From Saccharopolyspora hirsuta (GTDB taxonomy: Bacteria; Actinomycetota; Actinomycetes; Mycobacteriales; Pseudonocardiaceae), in contig NZ_VWPH01000013.1 of the NCBI RefSeq assembly GCF_008630535.1, positions 1 to 64,000 on the forward strand: DNA of 64,000 nt. The letters run 5' to 3'. Of this stretch, positions 27,153 to 36,545 are shown piece by piece; the first letter of the stretch is position 1, and each line of letters begins with the position of its first letter. The position numbers were made by a program, and so were the translations under genes. The notes beneath the pieces were generated by a model. The model was not told the DNA's origin and made no database searches. It saw only the letters and a program-made list of their open reading frames with translations.

Positions 27153-27197
27153 ACCACCCCGGCGCGGGCCGAGCAGCGGGACGTATGCTGAAAACTC

Positions 27198-27746
27198 GTG
27201 GTCACAGTGGATGAACAGCAGCGCTCCGAGCTCGCCCGCCTGGTCCGGGAAATCGCCGTCGTGCACGGCAAGGTCACGTTGGCCTCGGGCAAGGAGGCCG
27301 ACTACTACGTCGACCTCCGCCGCGCGACGCTGCACCACCAGGCGGCACCGCTGATCGGCCGGTTGCTGCGCCAGCTCACCGCCGACTGGGACTACGTCGC
27401 CGTCGGCGGCCTCACCCTCGGCGCCGACCCGGTCGCGACCGCCATGATGCACGCCGAGGGCGCCCCGCTGGACACCTTCGTGGTGCGCAAGAGCACCAAG
27501 GAGCACGGCATGCAGCGGCTGATCGAGGGACCGGACGTCACCGGTCGCCGGGTGCTCGCGGTCGAGGACACCTCCACCACCGGCGGCAGCGTGCTGACCG
27601 CCGTCGAGGCCCTGCGCGCGGCCGACGCCGAGATCGTCGGCGTGGCCACCGTCGTCGACCGCGACACCGGAGCGCGGGAGAAGATCGAGGCGGCGGGCCT
27701 GCCGTACCGCTCCCTCCTGGGCCTGGCCGACCTCGGCCTGGCGTGA
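27198..27746 (+). CDS. pyrE: orotate phosphoribosyltransferase
   Basis: A 182-residue enzyme that joins orotate to PRPP to make OMP in pyrimidine synthesis. The PRPP-binding loop is RVLAVEDTSTTGGSVLTAVE, and KVTLASGKEADYYVDLRR is the orotate-side motif of this family. Length is typical. The GTG at 27198 follows TATGCT at 27184-27189 and has no ribosome site, so translation is probably leaderless. The neighbouring RNA methyltransferase gene on the same strand recalls the mycobacterial Rv0380c-Rv0382c region. Confidence 0.95.
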   Translation: MVTVDEQQRSELARLVREIAVVHGKVTLASGKEADYYVDLRRATLHHQAAPLIGRLLRQLTADWDYVAVGGLTLGADPVATAMMHAEGAPLDTFVVRKSTKEHGMQRLIEGPDVTGRRVLAVEDTSTTGGSVLTAVEALRAADAEIVGVATVVDRDTGAREKIEAAGLPYRSLLGLADLGLA

Positions 27747-27782
27747 GCGGGCCCGTTCGGTGCCCCAGTCCTGAGCCCCACC

Positions 27783-27858
27783 CAACCGCACCTCAGGGGA
27801 CCGTGACGCAACTCAGCCACAAGAAACCGCGAAACGTGAGATCGCTCCAGGACGCAAC
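27783..27858. repeat. dispersed 77-bp repeat, copy 2
   Basis: Intergenic copy of the element at 21440-21516, sharing CAACCGCACCTCAGGGGAC and CAAGAAACCGCGAAACGTG with a few substitutions and a small shift between. It carries no gene here. Confidence 0.6.
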
Positions 27859-27863
27859 CCACC

Positions 27864-27909
27864 ACTGTGAATCGCGGGGAGGCGGGACTGTGAATCGCGG
27901 GGAGGCGGG
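27864..27909 (+). repeat. perfect 23-bp tandem duplication containing a ribosome site
   Basis: The 23-base unit starting ACTGTGAATCGCGGGGAGG occurs at 27864-27886 and again at 27887-27909, just before the GTG at 27913. Each unit carries GGGGAGG, so the ribosome site of the next gene is duplicated. Confidence 0.85.
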
Positions 27910-27912
27910 ACC

Positions 27913-28557
27913 GTGAGCGAAGACCTCGGCCCCACCGAGTGGGGCACCACGGTCGGCGTTGGTCCTTGGGAAGGTCCCTGGCCGACCGACGAGCGCTACG
28001 ACCCCGAGCTGCTGGAGCACGGCGACCGCCGGAACGTGGTCGACCACTACCGCTACTGGCGGCGCGAGGCGATCGTCGCCGACCTGGACCTGCGGCGGCA
28101 CGACTTCCACGTGGCGATCGAGAACTTCCAGCACGACCACAACATCGGCACCGTGGTGCGCACCGCCAACGCCTTCGCCGCCAAGGCCGTGCACATCGTG
28201 GGTCGGCGGCGGTGGAACCGGCGCGGGGCGATGGTCACCGACCGCTACCAGCACATCCACCACCACCCGGAGTTCGCCTCGCTGCGCGACTTCGCGGCCG
28301 AGCACGACCTGGCGGTGGTGGCGGTGGACAACACGGCCGGTTCGGTGCCGATCGAGCGCACGGCGCTGCCGCGCCGCTGCGTGCTGCTGTTCGGCCAGGA
28401 GGGGCCCGGCCTGCGCGAGGACTCGCGGCGCGACGCCGACCTGGTGGTCTCCATCGCGCAGTACGGCTCGACGCGGTCGATCAACGCGGGCGTGGCGGCC
28501 GGAGTCGTGATGCACACCTGGATCCAGCAGCACGCGAACCCCGACGACGCCTGGTGA
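27913..28557 (+). CDS. TrmH/SpoU-family RNA 2'-O-methyltransferase
   Basis: A 214-residue SPOUT methyltransferase. The three family motifs are present: NIGTVVRTANAFAAKAVHIV (motif 1, catalytic Arg), RCVLLFGQEGPGLRED (motif 2) and YGSTRSINAGVAAGVVMHTW (motif 3, knot). It transfers a methyl group from SAM to a ribose in tRNA or rRNA; the target is not predictable. The GTG at 27913 lies behind a duplicated GGGGAGG. In mycobacteria a homologue also neighbours pyrE. Confidence 0.9.
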   Translation: MSEDLGPTEWGTTVGVGPWEGPWPTDERYDPELLEHGDRRNVVDHYRYWRREAIVADLDLRRHDFHVAIENFQHDHNIGTVVRTANAFAAKAVHIVGRRRWNRRGAMVTDRYQHIHHHPEFASLRDFAAEHDLAVVAVDNTAGSVPIERTALPRRCVLLFGQEGPGLREDSRRDADLVVSIAQYGSTRSINAGVAAGVVMHTWIQQHANPDDAW

Positions 28558-28950
28558 TCAGCCGCGGGTGGCCAGCCACTCCTGGAGCTCGATCAGGTTC
28601 CCGGCCGGGTCCTTCAGGTGCGCGACCCGCATCCGGTCGGTCATCGGGGCGGGTCCGTTGCACAGCTGAGCGCCGCGACGGGTGATTTCCGCGCAGTAGC
28701 CGTCGAGGTCGTCTAGGTGCAGGACGACCAGCGACCGGTGGGCGGACGGCTCCTCGCCGAGCTCGTCGAGCACCTGCGCCATCTGCGCCCGGTCTTGGAG
28801 CGCGATGCCTGCGGAGCCGCCGTCCGGGCTGAACTTCGCGTACGGGCCGTCGGGCGCCTCGAACTGCGGCTCTAGCCCCAGCACGTCCCGGTAGAAGCGG
28901 TAGCAGGCGGCGAAGTCGGTCACCAGCAGGCGGACCTGGGAGAGTTCCAC
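28558..28950 (-). CDS. VOC (glyoxalase/bleomycin-resistance) domain protein
   Basis: A 130-residue protein with two beta-alpha-beta-beta-beta repeats. It begins VELSQVRLLVTDFAACYRFY and RDVLGLEPQFEAPDGPYAKF and ends VAHLKDPAGNLIELQEW, the standard end of VOC domains, where the Glu is often a metal ligand. The substrate is unknown. The GTG at 28950 starts the conserved domain exactly, while the longer open frame upstream is not conserved. It is convergent with the RNA methyltransferase, whose stop abuts its own. Confidence 0.85.
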   Translation of the reverse strand: MELSQVRLLVTDFAACYRFYRDVLGLEPQFEAPDGPYAKFSPDGGSAGIALQDRAQMAQVLDELGEEPSAHRSLVVLHLDDLDGYCAEITRRGAQLCNGPAPMTDRMRVAHLKDPAGNLIELQEWLATRG

Positions 28951-29063
28951 GGATGGGCTTTCTGGGAGGAGTCGTTGCCGCGGCCGACGAGCTCGCGGGA
29001 AGGGCTGAAAAGCAGTTCGCGCGGACCCGGTGCGACCGGATCCGCGCGAAACGTGGCGACTGA

Positions 29064-29822
29064 TCAGCTCGCGGCCTTGCGGGCCTTCTCGCGGCGGCCC
29101 TTCAGGTACTCGATGACGATCGGGATGACCGAGACCAGCACGATCAGGATCGCCATCGCTTCGAGGTTGTTCCGGATCCACGGGATGTTGCCGAGGAAGT
29201 AGCCCAGCAGCGTCATGCTCACGATCCACGCGACGCCGCCGATCGCGGAGTAGCTGAAGAACTTCTTCTGGTCCATCTGCGCGATGCCCGCGACCGCGGT
29301 GATGAAGGTGCGCACGATCGGCACGAACCGGGCCAGGATGATCGCCCGCGCGCCGTACCGCTCGAAGAAGTCGTGGGTCTTGTCCACGTGCTCGCGCTTG
29401 AACAGCTTCGAGTCCGGCTTGTTGAACATCGCCGGTCCGACCTTGCGACCGATCCAATAGCCGGTCACGTTGCCCACGAAGGCGCACAAGCTCAGCAGGA
29501 TCAGGACCAGCCAGATCGGGGTGTCGATCGCACCGGCCGCGACGAACAGGCCGGTCACGAACAGGAGCGAGTCACCCGGCAGGAAGAAGCCGATGAGCAG
29601 GCCGCATTCGGCGAAGATGATCAGGCACACGCCGATCAGGGCGAACGGGCCGAGGGACTGGACGATGTTCTCGGGGTTGAGCCAGTCCGGCAGCAGGGCC
29701 AGCGCGGATGTGTTCGCGGCGGCGTTGACAATCGCGGGCAGTTCGGTCGTCACGGTCGCCAACGGTACCGCGACCCCGTGAAGCCCGGTCCGCGGGCGAG
29801 TGACCCGCCGTGCACGCAGCAC
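29064..29822 (-). CDS. DedA-family membrane protein
   Basis: A protein of up to 252 residues with five or six hydrophobic segments. Characteristic DedA stretches are ECGLLIGFFLPGDSLLFVTG, GNVTGYWIGRKVGP and GARAIILARFVPIVRTFITA followed by VAGIAQMDQKKFF. DedA proteins support membrane-potential homeostasis, and bacterial members include undecaprenyl-phosphate flippases. The first 23 residues are basic and may not be translated; a GTG at 29753 giving about 229 residues is equally possible, as neither start has a clear ribosome site. Confidence 0.88.
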   Translation of the reverse strand: MLRARRVTRPRTGLHGVAVPLATVTTELPAIVNAAANTSALALLPDWLNPENIVQSLGPFALIGVCLIIFAECGLLIGFFLPGDSLLFVTGLFVAAGAIDTPIWLVLILLSLCAFVGNVTGYWIGRKVGPAMFNKPDSKLFKREHVDKTHDFFERYGARAIILARFVPIVRTFITAVAGIAQMDQKKFFSYSAIGGVAWIVSMTLLGYFLGNIPWIRNNLEAMAILIVLVSVIPIVIEYLKGRREKARKAAS

Positions 29823-29977
29823 GGTCGGCCGATCACCCGGTGGAATGACAGGCGGGGGCGACGAGCACTCTCCGGCTGATCCCGAAGGCCTGGACGGCTG
29901 GGTCGTCCGGGCGCGGAGCGCCCTTTCGAGGGCCGTTCTGACCAGCGGAAACGATCTCCCGCGATGTCGGGGTCAGG

Positions 29978-30187
29978 TCACCAGATCGGACCAACGACGG
30001 TCATGACCCCGGCCAGCGCCCCGGCCGCCAACCCCAGGACCAGCGCGAAGACCAGCACGCCCGCGACGGGCAGGCGCTTGCGCGCGGGAGGTGGGGGCGG
30101 CGGAGGTGTCGGGCCCATGCCGGGACTTCCCCCGGCCTGGGCGCGCAGCGCCGCGGACAGCAGGTGCTCGGGATCAGGCGACGTCAC
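29978..30187 (-). CDS. small proline-rich single-pass membrane protein
   Basis: A 69-residue protein: a short polar start, a run of eight prolines (GPTPPPPPPPARKR), then one hydrophobic helix (LPVAGVLVFALVLGLAAGAL) ending VMTVVGPIW. Codon bias is normal for the organism. Actinobacteria have many such proteins with a proline-rich cytoplasmic part and one anchor; the function is unknown. It lies between DedA and an F2 repeat. Confidence 0.6.
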   Translation of the reverse strand: MTSPDPEHLLSAALRAQAGGSPGMGPTPPPPPPPARKRLPVAGVLVFALVLGLAAGALAGVMTVVGPIW

Positions 30188-30262
30188 GCCCCGAGCCTAA
30201 CCACCGCACCCCGCACATCCGGCCCATCCGCCTCCGCCCGTCGGCCTCCGCCCGGGGTGGAC

Positions 30263-30399
30263 GCGATTTCAATGGAAATCGGACATCCGATTTCCATTGA
30301 AATCGCGGAAGTCCCCCGCAGCGGCGTCGAGCTGTCCACAGGCACCGGCGTGTCGGGAGGCGACACGCCGGTGGGACCACAGTTTCAATTGAAACTGCA
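30263..30399 (-). repeat. F2 composite palindromic repeat, copy 1
   Basis: Three hairpins. GCGATTTCAATGGAAATCGG at 30263-30282 pairs perfectly with 30287-30306 (loop ACAT). CACCGGCGTGTCG at 30343-30355 pairs perfectly with 30361-30373. CAGTTTCAATTGAAACTG at 30380-30397 is self-complementary. The spacer contains CTGTCCACAGG. The order is inverted relative to the copies at 46.7 and 56.9 kb. The whole unit lies between a small membrane protein gene and nagA, both on the minus strand. Confidence 0.85.
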
Positions 30400-30407
30400 A
30401 GTCCTGG

Positions 30408-31556
30408 TCAGCTGGGGTCGACGGCCCAGGCGCCGTCCTTGAGGACGCCGGTGAGCTGGAGGTCCGCGTCCAGGACGACCAGGTCGGCCGCCAGGCCGGG
30501 GCGGATCGCGCCGGTGCGGTCGCCGAGGCCGAGCAGCTCCGCGGGCTTGGTCGAGGCCGCCGCCACCGCCGCCGGGACGCTCTGCCCGCCGGACTCGACC
30601 AGGTTGCGGAACGCCACGTCCATGGTCAGCGTGCTGCCCGCCAGCGAACCGTCCGCCAGCCGCGCCTCCCCGTCGGTCACGGTCACCGGGAGCTTGCCCA
30701 GCTCGTAGGTGCCGTCCCCGGCGTCGGTGGCGCTGATCGCGTCGGTGACCAGCACGGTCCGGCCGGTGCCCGCGTGCGAGGCGGCCAGCTGCACGATCGC
30801 CGGGTGCAGGTGCACCAGGTCGCAGATGAGCTCGACAGTCACCCGCTCGTCCTCCAGCAGCACGCCGATCGGGCCGGGCTCGCGGTGGTGCAGCGGGCGC
30901 ATCGCGTTGAACAGGTGCGTGGCCACCGTCGCCCCGGCCTCCACCGCGGGCACCACCTGCGACAGCACCGCGTCGGTGTGCCCGACCGCGGCGATCACCC
31001 CGTGGTCGACCAGCTGGCGGACCGCCTCGACCCCGTTCGGCAGCTCCGGCGCCAGGGTGACCATCCGGACCGCGCCGCGCCCCGCGTCCAGCACCTGCTG
31101 CACGGCGGAGGCCTCCGGGGCCCGGAGGATCGCCGGGTCGTGCGCGCCGCACCGCGCCGCGGACAGGAACGGGCCCTCCAGGTGGATACCGGCCAGCTCG
31201 CCGTCCACGACCAGGTCGCTCAGCGCGCTGATCTGCTTGGTCAGGTCGGGCAGCGGGGCCGACACCAGGCTGGCCATGATGGTCGTGGTGCCGTGCCTGC
31301 GGTGCGCGGCGATCGCGGCCCGCGCCTGGTCGACCTCGATGCTGGTGAACGAGCCGCCGCCACCGCCGTGGCAGTGGATGTCCACGAAACCGGGCACCAG
31401 CCACTGCCCGCGCAGGTCCACCACCCGGCCCGCGGGCGCCGGACCGGTGCCGACCTCGGCGATCGTCCCGCCGGACACCCGGACCCACCCCCGGTCCAGC
31501 ACTCCCTCCGGGGTGACGACCTGCCCACCGGCGAGGATCAGTTCGGGATCGTTCAC
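30408..31556 (-). CDS. nagA: N-acetylglucosamine-6-phosphate deacetylase
   Basis: A 382-residue amidohydrolase that removes acetate from GlcNAc-6-phosphate. Metal and substrate motifs are visible: FVDIHCHGGGGGSFTS, GIHLEGPFLSAARCGAHDP, AAVGHTDA and VATHLFNAMRPLHHREPGPI, then LVTDAISATDAG with the catalytic Asp. The GTG start overlaps the stop of the ROK kinase gene in GTGA, so the two are coupled and act in sequence on amino sugars. The stop lies nine bases from an F2 repeat. Confidence 0.93.
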   Translation of the reverse strand: MNDPELILAGGQVVTPEGVLDRGWVRVSGGTIAEVGTGPAPAGRVVDLRGQWLVPGFVDIHCHGGGGGSFTSIEVDQARAAIAAHRRHGTTTIMASLVSAPLPDLTKQISALSDLVVDGELAGIHLEGPFLSAARCGAHDPAILRAPEASAVQQVLDAGRGAVRMVTLAPELPNGVEAVRQLVDHGVIAAVGHTDAVLSQVVPAVEAGATVATHLFNAMRPLHHREPGPIGVLLEDERVTVELICDLVHLHPAIVQLAASHAGTGRTVLVTDAISATDAGDGTYELGKLPVTVTDGEARLADGSLAGSTLTMDVAFRNLVESGGQSVPAAVAAASTKPAELLGLGDRTGAIRPGLAADLVVLDADLQLTGVLKDGAWAVDPS

Positions 31557-32473
31557 TTCGCTCTCAATCCTTCCGTCGCCAGCAGCGCTGCCCCGAGGCA
31601 GCCCGCGGTGTCGCCGAGTTCGGCCAGTTCCAGGTGCGGGCGGCGGTGGTACGCCGCCAGCATGCCGTCGAGCCGTTCGCGCAGCGGCCCGGTGAGCAGG
31701 TCCCCGGCCTGCGCGAAGCCGCCGCCGAGCACGATGCACTCGGGTGCGGCGACCGTCACCAGCACCAGCAGGCCCTTGGCGAGCGCGTCGACCGCCTCCC
31801 CCCACACAGCTTGCGCGTCCGGGTCGCCCGCGCGCACGGCCGACGCCACTTCGGCGCTGGTCCGCGCCGTGCCGGTGCGCGCCAGGTAGCGGCGGGCCAC
31901 GGCCGCCGAGGACGCCAGCGCCTCGACGCAGCCGGTGCGCCCGCAGCCGCAGAGCTCGTCGTGGCCGATGTCGACGTGCCCGATCTCGCCAGCGAACCCG
32001 CCGCCGGAGTGGACCCGCCCGTCGAACAGCAGCGCCGCGGCGATGCCGGTGCCGATCGGCAGCACCACCACGTCGCGCATGCCGCGCGCCGCGCCCAGCC
32101 GGGCCTCCGCGAGGCCGCCCGCGCGGACGTCGTGGCCCAGGCTGACCGGCAGGTCGATGTGCTCGGCGAGCAGGTCGCGCAGCGGGGCGTCGCGCCAGCC
32201 GAGGTTGGCCGAGTACACCCCGACGCCGCGCTCCTCGTCGACCGCGCCCGGCACCACCACGCCGACGGCGTCGACCGATGCGTCCACGCGCAGCTCGGCC
32301 ACCAGCTCGGCCACGGCGGCCACCACGCGCTCCGCGGTCGCCGAGCCGTCCGCGCCTCGCGGGGTCGGGCGTCTCAGCCAGCGCAGCGGCTCCGCGCTCC
32401 GCTCGCCGACGGCGACCAGCGCGGCCTTCATCTCGGTTCCGCCGACGTCGACGGCGATGGCGTTTGCGGTCAC
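31553..32473 (-). CDS. ROK-family sugar kinase, probably N-acetylglucosamine kinase
   Basis: A 306-residue kinase. The ATP loop is AIAVDVGGTEMKAALVAVG, the catalytic region is VSLGHDVRAGGLAEARLGAA, and the ROK zinc site is GHVDIGHDELCGCGRTGCVE with the C-x-C-x4-C pattern. No DNA-binding domain is present, so it is an enzyme and not a ROK repressor. Coupling to nagA suggests it phosphorylates GlcNAc, feeding the deacetylase; glucokinase activity is also possible. The ATG has no strong ribosome site. Confidence 0.85.
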   Translation of the reverse strand: MTANAIAVDVGGTEMKAALVAVGERSAEPLRWLRRPTPRGADGSATAERVVAAVAELVAELRVDASVDAVGVVVPGAVDEERGVGVYSANLGWRDAPLRDLLAEHIDLPVSLGHDVRAGGLAEARLGAARGMRDVVVLPIGTGIAAALLFDGRVHSGGGFAGEIGHVDIGHDELCGCGRTGCVEALASSAAVARRYLARTGTARTSAEVASAVRAGDPDAQAVWGEAVDALAKGLLVLVTVAAPECIVLGGGFAQAGDLLTGPLRERLDGMLAAYHRRPHLELAELGDTAGCLGAALLATEGLRAK

Positions 32474-32559
32474 GCCGACGATCCTCCGCTACCGAACACC
32501 TATTGGTCTACACCAAACCGGTGTGTTGTTCGCGGAAGGTTTTCGCGGACTTCCCGCGC

Positions 32560-33132
32560 TCAACCGCCCATCAGCTTCTGCAGCGCGTCCAGCGCCCGGC
32601 TCGCGGTGGACTTCACCGTGCCCCGCGACACCCCGGTGGCCTCGGCGATCTCCGCCTCCGACAGGTTGCCGTAGTAGCGCAGCACCAGGACCTCCCGCTG
32701 CCGCCGCGGCAGCTTGGCCAGCGCCGCCACCACCGCCTGGTGCTCGGCCGTGAGCATCGCCAGCGACTCCGCCGACCGGGCGTCGGCCTGGTGCGGCGGC
32801 TGGTACTCGCGGGCCGTCTTGCGGCGGCGCAGCACCGAGCGGCTGCCGTTGACCACCGCGGTCCGCAGGTAGCCGATCGCCGCCCTGGCGTCGCGCAGGC
32901 CCGACCAGTTGCGGTACAGGCCGGTGAACGCCTCCTGCACCACGTCCTCGGCCGTCGCCGGATCGTCGACCAGCAGGATCGCCAGCCGCACCATCCGCAT
33001 CCGCTGCTGTCGGTAGAGGTCCTCCAGGGTCAGCGGCGGCGCCGACGCGTCGATCGCCGCGCTGTCCAGGGTCCGCAGGTGGCCGAGGGTCTGCTCGACG
33101 CTCCGTTCGACTCCGCGTGAATCACCGGCCAT
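32560..33132 (-). CDS. SigE-family (ECF-like) RNA polymerase sigma factor
   Basis: A 190-residue sigma-70 protein with only regions 2 and 4. Region 2: LEDLYRQQRMRMVRLAILLV, DDPATAEDVVQEAFTGLYRN. Region 4: LAKLPRRQREVLVLRYYGNL, SEAEIAEATGVSRGTVKSTA, SRALDAL. The ATG at 33132 (MAGDSRGVERS) is preferred over the frame start at 33225, which overlaps the divergent YciI promoter. TGCAAC lies 17 bases before the ATG, similar to a box before the other two sigma genes. No anti-sigma gene is adjacent. Confidence 0.88.
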   Translation of the reverse strand: MAGDSRGVERSVEQTLGHLRTLDSAAIDASAPPLTLEDLYRQQRMRMVRLAILLVDDPATAEDVVQEAFTGLYRNWSGLRDARAAIGYLRTAVVNGSRSVLRRRKTAREYQPPHQADARSAESLAMLTAEHQAVVAALAKLPRRQREVLVLRYYGNLSEAEIAEATGVSRGTVKSTASRALDALQKLMGG

Positions 33133-33223
33133 GATCGAACAAGTTACCGGTTGCACCCCGGTCCGTGTGGCGCGGCCGGGTAGCGTGCGCACCGAATCGT
33201 GATCCGAAGACGGAGGTTTCGGC

Positions 33224-33505
33224 ATGGCCAGGTTCGTGGTCGAGTTGGTCTACGGCGAGGACCAGGAGCGCCGCCTGGAGGTCCGCCCGGCGCACCGCGA
33301 GTACTGCCGGGACCTGGCCGCTCGCGGCGTGGTGCTGGCAGGCGGCCCGTTCACCGACGGCGAGGGCGCGCAGCTGGTCTACGAGGTCGCCGACCGCGAC
33401 GAGCTCCAGAAGGTGCTCGACGCCGACCCGTACACCGAGGCCGGGGTGATCGCCAAGACCACCGTCCGGGAGTGGGACGTGGTCGTCGGCGCGTGGCTGC
33501 AGTGA
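33224..33505 (+). CDS. YciI-family protein
   Basis: A 93-residue dimeric alpha-beta-barrel protein. It starts MARFVVELVYGEDQERRLEV and has RPAHREYCRDLAARGVVLAG with a conserved His, then GPFTDGEGAQLVYEVADRDE and a final REWDVVVGAWLQ. YciI proteins resemble small dehalogenase- or muconolactone-isomerase-like folds; no reaction can be assigned. The ATG follows GACGGAGGTTTCGGC. It is divergent from the sigma factor gene. Confidence 0.85.
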   Translation: MARFVVELVYGEDQERRLEVRPAHREYCRDLAARGVVLAGGPFTDGEGAQLVYEVADRDELQKVLDADPYTEAGVIAKTTVREWDVVVGAWLQ

Positions 33506-33746
33506 TCTCCCCAAGATCGAAAACACGACCTCGGCGAGCCGCGAAACCCCAGCGTGTGAGGATGTACACAGGATTCGTCGCGTTCTGAATCCTGTCACCG
33601 GCTTTCCAAAGCGGCCCCGGCTCGGGCACTGTGACGCGAAAGTGTGGCGCCGAGCCAACAGGGCCCGCTGGCGCTGGGCCGCGGCTCGTAGGATGCTGCG
33701 CAACTCCCCGTCACCACGACAAAACTCCATGCGAGGAGGACGACCG

Positions 33747-34781
<1,035 letters not shown>

Positions 34782-34867
34782 CGCCTTCGGAACGTCGGTT
34801 CGCCGCTTGCCTGACGTCGGCAAGTTCGCGCTTCCAGGTGGCTGCTGCTGTTCCGGCGTTGATTTCC

Positions 34868-34900
34868 GACGGCCCGTTCGCCAGGTGCGGACGGGCCGTC
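34868..34900 (+). terminator. terminator after fbaA
   Basis: GACGGCCCGT at 34868-34877 and its complement ACGGGCCGTC at 34891-34900. Confidence 0.7.
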
Positions 34901-34923
34901 GTCGTACCTGACAGGATTGGGCC

Positions 34924-35334
34924 ATGACGAGGAACCTGTTGGAACCGCCGGAGACGCTGCTGCCGGAGAGCCCGGAGGCGCAGGCCGAGCTCAGCGCGGG
35001 CACCGATCCGACCGTGGTCGCCGCGCACCACCCGGCCTTCAGCGCCGCGTGGGCCGCGCTCGCCGAGGCGGCGCTGGAGTCCGGCCAGAACATCGCCGCC
35101 TACGCCTATGCGCGCACCGGCTACCACCGCGGGCTCGACGCGCTGCGCAAGGCGGGCTGGAAGGGCTTCGGCCCGGTGCCGTGGCGCCATGAGCCGAACC
35201 AGGGCGTGCTGCGCTCCATCGCGGCGCTGGCCAAGGCGGCGAAGTCGATCGGCGAGGACGACGAGTTCGACCGCTGCCGCAAGCTGCTCGAGGACAGCGA
35301 CCCGAAGTCCCTCGAAGCCACCGGCCTGGCGTGA
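34924..35334 (+). CDS. DUF3151 protein
   Basis: A 136-residue soluble, mostly helical protein: MTRNLLEPPETLLPE, then VAAHHPAFSAAWAALAEAAL, AYAYARTGYHRGLDALRKAG and WKGFGPVPWRHEPNQGVLRS. These are hallmarks of DUF3151, a conserved actinobacterial family seen as Rv0360c near fba in mycobacteria. Its function is unknown. The ATG follows CAGGAT at 34911-34916 with no ribosome site, so the mRNA is probably leaderless. Confidence 0.88.
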   Translation: MTRNLLEPPETLLPESPEAQAELSAGTDPTVVAAHHPAFSAAWAALAEAALESGQNIAAYAYARTGYHRGLDALRKAGWKGFGPVPWRHEPNQGVLRSIAALAKAAKSIGEDDEFDRCRKLLEDSDPKSLEATGLA

Positions 35335-35343
35335 TGCCGCACC

Positions 35344-35387
35344 GCGATTTCCATTGAAGTCGGACATCCGATTTCAATGGAAATCGC
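35344..35387. repeat. F2-type solitary palindrome
   Basis: GCGATTTCCATTGAAGTCGG at 35344-35363 pairs with 35368-35387, loop ACAT, one mismatch. It is the large F2 hairpin without the other two, just after the DUF3151 stop. Confidence 0.8.
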
Positions 35388-35443
35388 GGTTCTGACGAGG
35401 ATCACTGCTCCTGTGCTCGGATCGCCGGGCGGTCTGGCGGACA

Positions 35444-36541
35444 ATGTCCCGTGTGCACCGACTGCGCGAGGAACTGAACCGCCGACTGCGCCGACTGCTG
35501 CGCACCGGCGTGCCCATCGTGCAGTGCGCGGTCGCGGCCGGGCTCGCCTGGTTCCTGGCCCGTCACCTGTTCGGACATCCGCAGCCGTTCTTCGCGCCGA
35601 TCGCCGCGGTCATCTCGCTCGGCGTCTCGCTGGGGCAGCGGATGCGGCGCGCGCTGGAGCTGGTCGTCGGCGTGAGCATCGGGATCGGCGTCGGCGACGT
35701 GCTGATCTCGTTCATCGGCACCGGCACCTGGCAGATCGCGCTCGTCGTCGCGCTGGCCATGAGCACGGCGGTGCTGCTGGACAGCGGTGTCGTCATCGTG
35801 CTGCAGGCCGCGTCCTCGTCGGTGCTGGTGGCGACCCTGCTGCCGCCCGCCACCGCGGGCGGGCTGACCCGCATGCTCGACGCGGCGATCGGCGGCCTGG
35901 TCGGGTTCGCGGTGGCGGCGCTGCTGCCCGCCAACCCGCTCGCCGTGGCCCACCGCAACGGGCGGCTGGTGCTCGGTGCGCTGGCCGACGCGTTGCGCGG
36001 CGTCGCCGGGGCGGTGGCGCGGCAGGACCCCGAGATGGCCAGCGACGTGCTCGCGAGCGCCCGCAAGAGCCAGAAGTCCGTCGAGGAGTTCCGCGCCGCG
36101 CTGGAGGCCGGGCAGGAGATCGCCAGGTTCGCGCCCATCCGGTGGCGGCGGCGCGGCGACCTGGAGCGCTACGAGACCGCGGCGACGCCGATCGACCGGG
36201 CGCTGCGCAACACGCGCGTGCTGGCGCGTCGCGCGCTGGCCGCGCTGCGCGACGGCGAGCCCGTGCCGCGACCGCTGCCGGGCCTGCTGGAGGAGCTGGC
36301 GGGCGCGGTGGTGCTGCTGCGCGACGAGCTGGCCAGCGGGGTCGATCCGCTGCAGACCCGGGAGGCGGCCCGCTCGGTGGCGAAGAAGTCCACTGTGGAA
36401 CTGCTCGGGGAGGGCGACTTCTCGATGCAGGTGGTGGTCATGCAGGTCCGTTCGATCGCGGTCGACCTGCTGCAGGCGACCGGCCTGAGCCGCAACGAGG
36501 CCACCGCGGCTCTCCCGCCGCTGTACCCCGAGGCCAAGTGA
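35444..36541 (+). CDS. FUSC-family membrane protein
   Basis: A 365-residue protein. Residues 20-170 hold six closely spaced helices, including PFFAPIAAVISLGVSLGQRM and RRALELVVGVSIGIGVGDVL, the pattern of the fusaric-acid-resistance (FUSC/aromatic acid exporter) superfamily. The C-terminal half is a soluble helical domain rich in Arg and Glu. Fused FUSC proteins export aromatic acids; this half-size form may work as an oligomer. It begins at an ATG and converges on a small gene of unknown function. Confidence 0.8.
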   Translation: MSRVHRLREELNRRLRRLLRTGVPIVQCAVAAGLAWFLARHLFGHPQPFFAPIAAVISLGVSLGQRMRRALELVVGVSIGIGVGDVLISFIGTGTWQIALVVALAMSTAVLLDSGVVIVLQAASSSVLVATLLPPATAGGLTRMLDAAIGGLVGFAVAALLPANPLAVAHRNGRLVLGALADALRGVAGAVARQDPEMASDVLASARKSQKSVEEFRAALEAGQEIARFAPIRWRRRGDLERYETAATPIDRALRNTRVLARRALAALRDGEPVPRPLPGLLEELAGAVVLLRDELASGVDPLQTREAARSVAKKSTVELLGEGDFSMQVVVMQVRSIAVDLLQATGLSRNEATAALPPLYPEAK

Positions 36542-36545
36542 CCCG

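Noticed and set aside
28951-29487. Fusion of the VOC protein to an upstream frame
   Set aside because: The upstream 179 codons are a shadow of the DedA gene; the VOC domain begins exactly at the GTG at 28950.
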